Of a DNA stretch of 64,000 nt, positions 49,201-56,942 are shown one piece after another. The notes beneath the pieces were generated by a model that was given only the letters and a program-made list of their open reading frames with translations, had not been told where the DNA came from and did not search any database. A program made the position numbers and the translations under genes. Numbering within the stretch: the first letter of the stretch is position 1; each line of letters opens with the position of its first letter. The DNA comes from Endotrypanum monterogeii (taxonomy: Eukaryota; Euglenozoa; Kinetoplastea; Trypanosomatida; Trypanosomatidae): assembly GCA_000333855.2 (NCBI GenBank), contig CM007319.1:651081-715080 (forward strand), read 5' to 3'.

Positions 49201-52200
49201 TTCTTTCCGTTGCTACCAGAGGAGCTCCCAGTCGTCTTAATGCATGTCATCGGCAGCGCCCGACACGTCATGCACGCCGTCGCCCGTTGGGCACCGAAGG
49301 AGGTGCTCATCGAGGTGGCTCGTCACTGTCAGCGCGCTGACGTGGAGGCTGCCACCGATGCACGGGGCTGCACGAGTGTTTACCACGCACTGCAGCATCG
49401 ACATCCGGTTGCACTAGAGACATTCGCTGCTCTTCGAGTGCCCATGAGCGAACCTTGTCGCATGCGGCAGTTTCAGACGCCACTGATGGTCGCGGCGGCT
49501 CATGGGCGCACATCATTGGTTACAACACTTCTCAAGCCACATCGAGTAAACCAAAAGGACCGATGTGGCCGTACCGCACTTATGCTCGCCGCAGCACATG
49601 GTCACAAGGCCACTGTGGAGGTGCTTCTGGCCGCCAGCGCCGACGCTTCCCTCACGGACGCGTTCGGCTACACAGCTGTTATGCTGGCAGCGGCCGGGGG
49701 CTATGACGAGCTCGCTGTGCAGCTTGTGCAGAACTTCTGTCATGCCGGTGACTTGATCTCCGCGCAAACGTCTGTGCTACACTGCGCTGCAGTCGGTGGG
49801 TGTTGGCGCACGACCGCTGCCGCGCTCAAGCTGGCGGTGCCACCAAACGCGCAGCTCATGGGTGGTCGCGCTGAAGCCTCTGCACTGCTCGCGCTACGCG
49901 AAGACATCGACGGGCATACCCCTTTGTTTTTGGCGCATGCTTTCGGAAGTGCGCGAGTCCTCCGCGAATTGCTTCAGGTACTCTTCCGTTTCTACGGTGA
50001 GGGGAAAAAAGCGCAAGCACTGCTTGCACAGGTGCACACGCGCGGTGGCGGCAACGTTGAACAACAGCTGCTTTTGTGCGATTCCACGTTGCAGCGGCAC
50101 GGATGGCTGAGTGGTGTTCTCGAGGTCGGCGCGGCGCTCGGGGAAAGGGTGCGCCAAGAGTATGCGCGAAGTCCTGTTGCCTGCGGGTTGAGAGGGGGAG
50201 AGCTGACTTACCAGCCTGTCGTGCCGTCGCTGCGTGACGCCACGTCGCTAATGCGGTGGTGCGTACAGACAGGTAACACGGTCGGCCTGCGTGTGCTCGC
50301 CGACTACAACGTTGCGGACGACTGTGGGGCGCTGCACGTGGCTGCTGCAAGTGGCTCCTCTGATGTTGTGAAGCTCCTTGTGCAGCTGGAGATGAGCGAC
50401 CCATCAGTGCGAGAGCCTCGAACAGGTCGCTACGCTTTTGAATGGGCAACGCTGTACGAGCATACAGAGTGCGCCTCCTTCCTGCTCACCCACACCGTGC
50501 TTGACTGCGCCGTTGTCATCAACAATTGTATGAAGGCCAGCAACGGAGGCCGAACGAATGCTGAGGGACTGCCACCCGGGAAAAATGGACATTCCATAAG
50601 AGAAGATGCAAACAACTCCGTATCAAGTGTGGAAGGACCCCCTCCAGCTAAGTCGTTTGAGGTGCCACTGCTTCATGTGATGGCTGGTCACTGCGGTGGC
50701 AAGCTACTGGTTCAGTTTATCGAGAAGAATATGCACACAGCCGCTCGCGTGTATATCACGCCATCGGCCTTCCACGGCGACACGACTGATGAACAGAGTG
50801 GTGCAGAAGTGATGAGTGTACTCTTGCAGCAGGCGCTTCAGCGACCAGCGGGGCCGTCGCGTCTCACCTCGCTCGAGTACGCAATCGCGGTTGGCGATCC
50901 TGCTGCAGTTTTGCGCACGGTGCAGGTGCTGGAGCGCCTTCGAGAGTCATCGGATGCACTAAAGTCAACATACGTGGACTTTGAATCGAGGAACCTCAGG
51001 CGATCAAATGGTGTGGATACGATGCCGTGTAAGAGTGGAGATGCAACTGTCTCTTTCCGGCCAAGCAGTCAAGCTGCCTCAGTGGACACGGGGACAGTAT
51101 TTGTTTCCAAGTCCTTTTTGAGTTGGGTTCCAGCGATCAGTCCTGCCGTGCGCGTCATCCTTTTTGATGTTCTTGGTATGTGGGAAGTGGCCAACGTCGC
51201 CGGCTGTGCTCTACAGGGTCCCACAACGCAGAAGTATCTCACTCCCCTGCGTACAAATAGAGGCGGCAGCGCGAACGTTGAACCTGGGCAACAAAAACAA
51301 AAGTGTAAGCATCGCAGCAAGGACAAGGCAACAGCAAGTCTAAGAAAAGCGACTGCGTCTGCGCTTTTGAGCACACAGCGCCTCCTCTTTGGCGATGTGC
51401 GTCTTCTCGGCATACAGGTGCTTCACCATGACGACTACTGCTCCGAGGTGCTCCGTGACACCTTCACGCTAGATCACGAGCGCGAGGTGCTGCGCTTTCT
51501 CCTACAGTATTTCCCCTACAAAATTCGCTATGAGTCCAACGCATACAAACAGGGCAGTTTGTCTACTCAAATACAGCTGCTGAGGTTGCTTGGTACGTCT
51601 CTTGTGCTACACACCTACGACGCCCCACTCCCGAGCGGTCTCCCGGTAGCTCTGTGGACTGCTACTGTGGAGGCGGAGCAGAGCAAGGTGGTCGATGTTG
51701 ACTCGATTGACATTGAAGTCGTGCCTCATCGAAGTGAAGAATTCTTCCACCTCACTGGTACGGTGCTCTCGCATTCTCTGTATGTATCGACGGCCCAGCA
51801 CGCATTGGTCGTCCCCGATGTGATGGCGACGCTGCCTTCTGCACTGCGTGCGCAACGAGAGGCATGGGGGGCGGAGCTGACAGCGCTCAGTGAAGAGGCC
51901 ACTCGGTTGCTGCAGCGCCAAGCGCATCCGGCGATGCAACGCAGCACCGTCACCGTGGACTGGGATCTCTTGCCAGTTACAAACGATGGTGCAACTGTGA
52001 TGGCTGTCATTGACCGGTATGGCGCTCTCTTTTCACGCGTCTGCGATATGCTGCGTACATTTATGGACTGGGTGCATGGACCGCTACAGAGTCTCCTTGC
52101 GGAGGTGGACACAGGTGACCTCGCCACCGTTGTCGCTGGACTACGGCAGGGTACTATGGCCGAGTTGCAGGTACGGTTCCGGTACGTCACCAAGGGGAGC

Positions 52201-54435
52201 GGTATCACACGCTTCCCCGCCGCGTCAACAGCAGCCGCGCTCACCTCACTGACGCCCAGGGGTGACGCGTACCCGTCGTGCTGCATTGAGTTCAACGAGG
52301 TCACAAATACTGACGTGGTGCATGTCTGCCAGTCTTCGATTGGGCGGGCGATCGCCGCTGATGTGGTTCTCGTGCGCGTGCACCACGCGAGGGACCGCTT
52401 CTTGCGTGACGTACACCGACTCCTTTCCGCGCCGAGGGGAGTCAAAACGCTTTCACCGAGGACACTGCAGCCGCAGGGAGAGGCGGTATTCAAGGAAAGT
52501 CGTCAAAGGAGCGCCGGCTCGCTGAAGTTGCCACCCGGGGACGTGGAGACGCGGGAGGAGGACGGCCACATCAAAGACGCCGGTGACACAGCTACGCTGC
52601 GGTCATCACCGGCGCTGCTTCGGTTCCAGCTGGAGCTGGAAGGCACCACTCTCGACGCAACTCCTGTGGGGGCTCTTGAGCGACTACTCTTGGCGGAGAC
52701 AACCGCAGCAATCGACGCGGTCGTGTCACCGTGGCCGTGCGTGCCGTCTCCGTCGAGGAAGTCGAAGTCTCGCGCGGGTGCCGATACGTACGATGCGTTT
52801 CACTCCGCCTCTATTATCAGCGCTGCGCTCGTGCGTAGGCTTCGATCTGTCCTGGTGCTCTTCACTACCCGCCGCGAGACCATGGTGCGACTCAGCGGTG
52901 ACAAACTGATGCTATGCTTCACCGCTGACGAAATCCCGTCTCGCAGTGACATCTCTGCAGAACTCGTGCGCGCGCTAACCCAGACGGAGTGCGACGTTTA
53001 CCGGCGACGACTGGAAGAAGTTTTCGAAATGATGTCCCAGCGGCTGACGGCGTACTTGCCTCAGGCAAGGCTCGTGGTGGACCTAGAAGCAGTGCAGCGG
53101 CTAGCAGGGGATGATGCGCACATGCTCGCCGCCATGCGGCTCCTAGTTCATCAGCAAAGCGAGTGGGTTCTGCAGCGGCTCGTTGAGGGAGTCAGCATTG
53201 GGTGGGACACGGAACTCGGTGCTGTAGTGCGGCGGCATGTACATCAAGTGACACTTACATTGGATCCAGGTCTCTATGGCTCCTGTTATCTATCCCCAGA
53301 CGGTGTATTTGCTTACTATTGCCCTTTGCTATGCTTGGAGAGGGAGCCGCCCGGCGTGTTGACCCCTTCTTCCCTCCCTTCCTGGCAGCTGCTGAGTGCA
53401 CAACATATAGCGTCACTGTTGTTGGTGCAGCTAGCGGTTCGCGAGCCGCAGGTTCTTCGTTATGTGGATCGAAAACGGAGCGTGGCGTGCTGGACTGCGG
53501 CGCGCCGCATCACGCGCCGCATCCTTCCCAGAAGCCGCGTTCTCGTTCAGGTGCAGGCACATAACTTGTTCAATGAACCCCTACGCCGCGGGGGGGAACG
53601 ACTGCGGCTGATGGGCGACGTGGAGGAGCCCCACGTTGAGGATGCTGGCAATGGGCGGTATCTGGTTCGCTTCGAAGCACCTCAACAGGCTGGCGGCCAT
53701 CGTCTTTTCATTCTTCTTCACGGGCAGCCGATTGCGCAGTCGCCATTGCGGTTCACCGTGCGACCGGGCAAGGTGGACCTCAACCGCACACGTGTGGTGA
53801 ACAAGTTTAGCGCGGTAGTCATTGGCGTGCCCTTCACTGTGCTTCTGCAGCTACGTGACTCAGCCGACAATCGTTTGCTCAGGTTGCCCAAGGGATTTAC
53901 AGTGGAGTCTGCGTCGACCCCCCCCGTCGTGCAGCAGCAAACGTGGGAGCGTCAGGGACTTGGCACGGTTGCCGTGACTCTTCAAGTACCCCCCTTCGTG
54001 CCGACGAAGACGGTGCTGGTCATCGCTCTCACGCTCACTTGCCAGCCAGTCGATACTGCTATAGCAGGTGGGGATGACAATGTCTGCACCGCTACAATAT
54101 CTCTACCCGCATGCGCGTGCGTGGAGAGTGAAACTTTTCTCCGCGTTTGCCGGGTGCGGCATGGGCTTATCGCGGACGGCGGCTCCTCGACGGGTCGCCA
54201 GATCCTACACGGGCATCCTGGAAGAGCATCTACAACCCGTACGGCGCGATCGCAGTCGTCAAGCCTCTACTTCAGGCGAGCAGTGAGGCGGGCAGCTCGC
54301 CAGAAGCTGGCCAAGGAGGCGGCCGAACTGGGTGACGCGCTGAGCCACCGCTATCCGCCCAACGACTTCAAGAAGCGACTAGAAGCGAACAACGGGCCCG
54401 CAACAGGGAAGAGACCAGCTAGCAAGAAAATGTGA
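43270..54435 (+). CDS. Giant ankyrin-repeat protein with filamin-type repeat
   Basis: This is one uninterrupted frame of 3721 residues (about 400 kDa) from the ATG at 43270. Ankyrin repeats occur in at least five blocks. Examples are GRTLLQEAAQVGNEAAVHFL and GCTALHLAVLGNHVGVVKIL (from 292). RRQTPLHVAAATGEPACVQY lies in the block at about 454-602. Further blocks are at about 817-911, 2064-2188 (including CGRTALMLAAAHGHKATVEV) and 2353-2411. Long helical or unassigned stretches separate them. Near the C-terminus, residues about 3424-3502 read as a filamin/ABP280 Ig repeat (AHNLFNEPLRRGGERL, then a DAGNGRYLVRF strand and PIAQSPLRFTVRPG). The tail is basic. Filamin repeats and ankyrin arrays mediate protein contacts, so a cytoskeletal scaffold is the natural guess. 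No enzyme domain is visible. Confidence 0.85.
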   Translation: MEAPATLTPVRAPILCLVCTGTACGSRLVATINVTLHTTLAEVRCVLVSLASGGDGGPAAKQQAPTNVSAKHASTLLSSPLHPFDFSETFSFVHSGGCRAYARASEAHLRVEDVLPRYMRFGLPPASLPADKGISSSSAALDSAALQNRYRTCSSSCTRWLPDTAPPLAVVAHPRRRALHRSHPRHHPASSHETVEGDSVMLTSACMPHQKRYALAALFISPGDRVEGGLRAERLVAERLQLQLPHPLRYDDAVFSGLGLFSPATLFSSYGRPFRIETWCAGVTQWNSNTEDLLGRTLLQEAAQVGNEAAVHFLVSQPYVVVDAADRQSGCTALHLAVLGNHVGVVKILLEKGGANPLASTHVGDTPLHVALERRRAVLVGLLCTRLRALQVPPAALQGESMRNRNGYTPLDLFRLYSPSLADLCRDGASLVAVKALVHHYLFSPDEVTSRDAFAGQSVLHAAAAGASLDVVRYITEDLGFATRLFESDNSYAKLILDFRRQTPLHVAAATGEPACVQYLLEKLPASFLTQPDVTGCTPLLVAMKARRWRVVELLLAQSSPGTLAAATQDCSGFSALHFACSFGMTRVAAILLQQHGADVVQRSIVAHYPSPSKPSAGVGGQWGSHSENSTLVQHSALHGRLRRLEEREIKRQILLQQRQRSDRASGSSHGRVQHSYPSLPEDADPAAVVKAARHYPYGGARRGYTPLRCTLLYALHRGNASPAVPVDLLRLLCENGALLPETSDDTRDLLYYLLTHRSVANTEPLLAWVMEHCATAVAVLQRDNVLLCRLCALGDAAGVRWCIEKQLCNLQATDLNPLVVCAAVGNTAAAAFLIQCAGADVNALAGHASALAVALREGHAEVAQVLILSGAAISSRDGSWSALQQAASSGLEDVVRGLLGSRAVDPLDVSCVLLRTLQGLVYAGPSQRRKRSRLALYLAGACEPLACEVHPTELLHLSAAVGCFHVTLALTERLLALPKTVWAELLASAPPPPPRPMTLVKPTWVPLTIKAPRLLPNPLTGRGGLYRPPKSFHRLVVPTVRQASVDTLLHRIKVRDVYSFAVEARQTDLVHALRYGLHLPPWPLRDLRGWTVTDYAMARYSRVSASLVALFVASGIAPATRHGRRVLPTREDSDLVAAVHYAQQRHWQAAAASQYLAGTISDAADRERHFGAQAAKATFDLVTDTLVTIVGAPTEKRIRYGDVTMVRCILDAFLETHHLTSFHHVPCTWLGRVVVGCAAAGRLDVLRLLKEHYSVNLAQDWLSHTSGSAQSVCDTHPTPLLMAVHYRHSDIVTYLLKAGCPVHERGFPTASMAAHMPLKNIHTSLISPLSLVAWKRDYALLRLLLAASPPLRPQDTEEEPGRSVGDVLRGLVMSARPGTQQETEAALADCVCALATAGHPLRFASTVRVAAAKGLVQVAETLVRCYGCAALLADLVAYLSGDVDADVAVEDAALPHTRGQLTALAYFAADKRLVPVLRSLLVERMVDEFQLESWRLTTLAVTVQALYSKSGSHGARAMAGAVDYALWRGCADGAVVLLALGIVGRGVAPAPRLPRGLQRNVATVSGSAISLSVHLASILRLWHKRSEHYQFYTVLHSAAELGYGDAVEALTAEMLGLHLPVVGSEGSASVHSYSSTRAAATAPSLYALAATHTGGWKWFPCFERVELVLDPQSLYITPRDMFALIFSGFGLSRAMDRVCQRAAQHKLLGDVFSVFDTVGTANAVHGYSDERCNAGGEDGVGNIGGAAPSSVRGSAVSAPFVARQLQLKPAAFFLAGGTYVLTSMTSLTCAIAACSLEWVQYIAVQGPSLVYHRATATRLATAAARRATAEGKGDQCISWHPGKGSTRPPQHRRHHCEVRLGDGSSVSAVPVLMTDDVCRMDALTLCMAMLAEAHLRRRGSIMAQTYEEILTHLLSWPAATPRKETINLLAIAAASLRRWPLLMSIMQLADRLYAAGLMTDTDNHRGEEPQVAPSRYFFPLLPEELPVVLMHVIGSARHVMHAVARWAPKEVLIEVARHCQRADVEAATDARGCTSVYHALQHRHPVALETFAALRVPMSEPCRMRQFQTPLMVAAAHGRTSLVTTLLKPHRVNQKDRCGRTALMLAAAHGHKATVEVLLAASADASLTDAFGYTAVMLAAAGGYDELAVQLVQNFCHAGDLISAQTSVLHCAAVGGCWRTTAAALKLAVPPNAQLMGGRAEASALLALREDIDGHTPLFLAHAFGSARVLRELLQVLFRFYGEGKKAQALLAQVHTRGGGNVEQQLLLCDSTLQRHGWLSGVLEVGAALGERVRQEYARSPVACGLRGGELTYQPVVPSLRDATSLMRWCVQTGNTVGLRVLADYNVADDCGALHVAAASGSSDVVKLLVQLEMSDPSVREPRTGRYAFEWATLYEHTECASFLLTHTVLDCAVVINNCMKASNGGRTNAEGLPPGKNGHSIREDANNSVSSVEGPPPAKSFEVPLLHVMAGHCGGKLLVQFIEKNMHTAARVYITPSAFHGDTTDEQSGAEVMSVLLQQALQRPAGPSRLTSLEYAIAVGDPAAVLRTVQVLERLRESSDALKSTYVDFESRNLRRSNGVDTMPCKSGDATVSFRPSSQAASVDTGTVFVSKSFLSWVPAISPAVRVILFDVLGMWEVANVAGCALQGPTTQKYLTPLRTNRGGSANVEPGQQKQKCKHRSKDKATASLRKATASALLSTQRLLFGDVRLLGIQVLHHDDYCSEVLRDTFTLDHEREVLRFLLQYFPYKIRYESNAYKQGSLSTQIQLLRLLGTSLVLHTYDAPLPSGLPVALWTATVEAEQSKVVDVDSIDIEVVPHRSEEFFHLTGTVLSHSLYVSTAQHALVVPDVMATLPSALRAQREAWGAELTALSEEATRLLQRQAHPAMQRSTVTVDWDLLPVTNDGATVMAVIDRYGALFSRVCDMLRTFMDWVHGPLQSLLAEVDTGDLATVVAGLRQGTMAELQVRFRYVTKGSGITRFPAASTAAALTSLTPRGDAYPSCCIEFNEVTNTDVVHVCQSSIGRAIAADVVLVRVHHARDRFLRDVHRLLSAPRGVKTLSPRTLQPQGEAVFKESRQRSAGSLKLPPGDVETREEDGHIKDAGDTATLRSSPALLRFQLELEGTTLDATPVGALERLLLAETTAAIDAVVSPWPCVPSPSRKSKSRAGADTYDAFHSASIISAALVRRLRSVLVLFTTRRETMVRLSGDKLMLCFTADEIPSRSDISAELVRALTQTECDVYRRRLEEVFEMMSQRLTAYLPQARLVVDLEAVQRLAGDDAHMLAAMRLLVHQQSEWVLQRLVEGVSIGWDTELGAVVRRHVHQVTLTLDPGLYGSCYLSPDGVFAYYCPLLCLEREPPGVLTPSSLPSWQLLSAQHIASLLLVQLAVREPQVLRYVDRKRSVACWTAARRITRRILPRSRVLVQVQAHNLFNEPLRRGGERLRLMGDVEEPHVEDAGNGRYLVRFEAPQQAGGHRLFILLHGQPIAQSPLRFTVRPGKVDLNRTRVVNKFSAVVIGVPFTVLLQLRDSADNRLLRLPKGFTVESASTPPVVQQQTWERQGLGTVAVTLQVPPFVPTKTVLVIALTLTCQPVDTAIAGGDDNVCTATISLPACACVESETFLRVCRVRHGLIADGGSSTGRQILHGHPGRASTTRTARSQSSSLYFRRAVRRAARQKLAKEAAELGDALSHRYPPNDFKKRLEANNGPATGKRPASKKM

Positions 54436-55315
54436 AAACGGTGCGTTAACAAATCGGTGCAGCAAGGTTGTCTCGACAACGTTTACATGACAGAGTGGAT
54501 TCGGTAGACACGTTGAACAGAAAAAAAAAGACAGCGCGCTGTAACATTGAGGATGGCGCGGGGGCTGCTGTACCAGCCGCCCTAGCATGAGCTCCTTGCG
54601 GACGGCGTGCGTCGCAATGTCGATACAGCCTCTCTCCTGCGGGTTGTGTTTCTGTCGGCTGGCTCCCTCTAACTCTCGCACCCCGAGTCCTTGCCTCTGT
54701 AAGGGTGTCTCTATGAAAATGACGTCAATCTGCTCCTACCCCCCCCCCAAAAAAAAAAAAGTTGCTATCCGCTATATCGCAGTTGTGTACACTTCTGGTG
54801 TACGGTAGGGAGGGTTTCACCAGTGACATGCAACTCATCATTGCTTGTCTGCACATGTTTGGATGGTAATTATCGGGGTAGTAGTGTTAGTGGTCCCTCT
54901 TCGAGGCGTTGCGTTTCTTTCCTCCAACTCAGCTGCCTCTCACCATCACTCTTTTCTACCCTCATCCCCCCCCCCAAACATTTGTATTGTTTAAGGTCGA
55001 TATGATGATACAGACCCACTCAAACACGTGGCCGCCAGCAGCGGTTTCGTGACAGCAGGCATGATGTCCCCTTCTTTCCCTCGCAACCTTGACTGTGTCT
55101 CTCTCCCCCCTTGCCCATGTAAACCTCAAATGACCCACTCTACACCTATACGCACACACGCTTCCGTGCCCGGTGCCTGCACTCTGGCCTTGCACTGACT
55201 CTCTGATTTCACACTTCCCGCTCCTCTCGTGTGCGGTTTTTACTTGTCCGACTCTCTCTTGGACGCTATTAATCATCAGTTGCCTCACCTACACTGAAAG
55301 GGAAGAACACACAAG
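54436..55315. other. Intergenic spacer ankyrin-filamin to eL32
   Basis: This is spacer with C-run and A-run segments (54739-54760) and a pyrimidine-rich 5' flank before eL32. I see no gene. Confidence 0.65.
55204..55279 (+). promoter_or_regulatory. Predicted trans-splice acceptor for eL32
   Basis: The sequence is T/C-rich from about 55204. The AG at 55278-55279 lies 36 bases before the ATG. A later AG at 55299-55300 is an alternative. Confidence 0.5.
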
Positions 55316-55717
55316 ATGGTCAAGCCATTTGTTCAGAAGGCCGTGGTGAAGAAGCGCACGAAGCGCTTCACCCGCCACCGCTATGAGCTCTTCCCGCAGC
55401 TGAGCTCTAGCTGGCGCAAGCCGCGCGGTGAGGACTCCCCTGTCCGCCGTCGCTACAAGGGCCAGAAGGCGATGCCAAACAAGGGTTACGGCAGCGACCG
55501 CGCCACCAAGTACATCACGCCCTCCGGCTTCAAGAGCTTCCCCATTCAGAACGTGCAGGACCTCTACATGCTCATCATGCAGAACCGAAAGTACGCCGGT
55601 GTCATCTCCCACACAGTCGGAGCCAAGTCTCGCAAGGCCATCGTTCGTAAGGCACACGAGCTTGACGTTCGCCTGATCAACGGTGGCGCCAAGCTGCGCA
55701 AGCTGGAGTCCCACTAG
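55316..55717 (+). CDS. RPL32: 60S ribosomal protein L32 (eL32)
   Basis: This encodes 133 residues of eL32. It starts MVKPFVQKAVVKKRTKRFTRH and continues with SSWRKPRGEDSPVRRRYKGQ, the family's W-R-K-P-x-G-x-D-x-x-x-R-R-x-x-x-G signature. AMPNKGYGSDRATKYITPSG follows. The C-terminal half contains the conserved NVQDLYMLIMQNRKYAG and SRKAIVRKAHELDVRLIN. The length is normal and the start is unambiguous. Confidence 0.97.
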   Translation: MVKPFVQKAVVKKRTKRFTRHRYELFPQLSSSWRKPRGEDSPVRRRYKGQKAMPNKGYGSDRATKYITPSGFKSFPIQNVQDLYMLIMQNRKYAGVISHTVGAKSRKAIVRKAHELDVRLINGGAKLRKLESH

Positions 55718-56942
55718 ACACTAACGGCGCAATGTAGCTCTTTGCCTCTGTGGAGTATGTTTGCAAATGCATGTCTTCTTGGGACGCCGTTTTTTTTGCA
55801 AGCGAGAAAAAAAAGGATGACACACTACGTAACGAGGAGCGATCAATACACGAAGAGAGAGCTGTATGTGTCTTGCGGTGTATCAGACGTCCACACGTGA
55901 CTAGCAATTGTGGCTGTCGATGCCTGAAACACGTAAAGCTCACAAAAAAGGAGAGTAGATAGAAAAAAAGAAGAGGAAGGACACGCAAGAGAGAGACATC
56001 ACGTGTGTTGTAGGTATGTGTGTCTTTCTCTCGTCCCCCCTTCACCCCAAACATTTCTTCGCTTTCTGCCTCTTTCCCTCTCTGTGGCTTCTTTCGCAGA
56101 GGGCACCCTTTCTCGAATCGTACCGTCATCTCCCTTTTCCAGCGCGCCAAATCTACGCGGCCCTTCCCGCCACCTTTCACGCAGACGGTGCTTTTTTTTT
56201 TTTCGTTTTCTACACTTTCGATCATTTTCTGTCAAAAATACTTCTCACGTTTCCAAACTAGAAAAAAAAGCGCTTTGTGTGTGTTTGTGTGTGTGTCACC
56301 AGTGTTTGAATTCTCAACGAGTTCGCCTGGTGCTCTTTCTCCTCACATCTAGTCGCTCGAATAAAAGATGGAGAAACACACACGTACACACAGATACCAA
56401 GATCAAGTAGCGGCAGCGGTAGCAGCAATGAAAGCGCGAGGGCACGACGAAGACTGACTGTTTCTCTCATTTTTTGTGTGTGCGAGTAGAGTCAGCACCT
56501 TTGTTCTTTTCGCGGATAGTCTCTCCCCCTACCTCTCCCCCTTGACATATCTTTTTATCTTTTTTTCCCTTCTGTTATAACTTATTCCTGGCAGGAGGTG
56601 GAGTATCCAACTCAAAAATAGGTGCCACAATCAGTGGAAAGTCACTGCCAGGCTCATCATAAGAGATGTAGGCTCTCTTACACAAAGTCTACACACACAC
56701 ACACACACTCATGGCATACACGTGTTGAGTGCACACAGTGGTCTTTCTCAGCACACTGGGTAACGTTCTGCTCTAGACAAGCACAGGGCAGCACCAAGAA
56801 CGCGTGCCCCCCCCTCTCATCCTGAGGAAGACAAAAGAGATTCACTTTTTTTTTTTTTGAAGTACGAAGTCGAGCTGACGCCACGGTGTTGCACGTCAGA
56901 ACGGCAGCGGTCGGCAGTCGCCCAGAACAGTGGCGGAAGAAA
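55718..56942. other. Intergenic spacer eL32 to SH3 gene
   Basis: This is 1.2 kb holding the eL32 3' UTR and a long pyrimidine-rich 5' flank of the SH3 gene. Short upstream ATGs (56666 and 56711) lie downstream of the best predicted acceptor. I see no gene. Confidence 0.6.
56521..56594 (+). promoter_or_regulatory. Predicted trans-splice acceptor for SH3 gene
   Basis: A strong C/T tract at 56521-56575 is followed by CAG ending at 56594. This would give a 348-base leader. Later AGs closer to the ATG are possible. Confidence 0.45.

Noticed and set aside
52010..53564. Several 80-120 codon frames inside the ankyrin-filamin gene
   Set aside because: They are out-of-frame shadows expected in a long high-GC gene.
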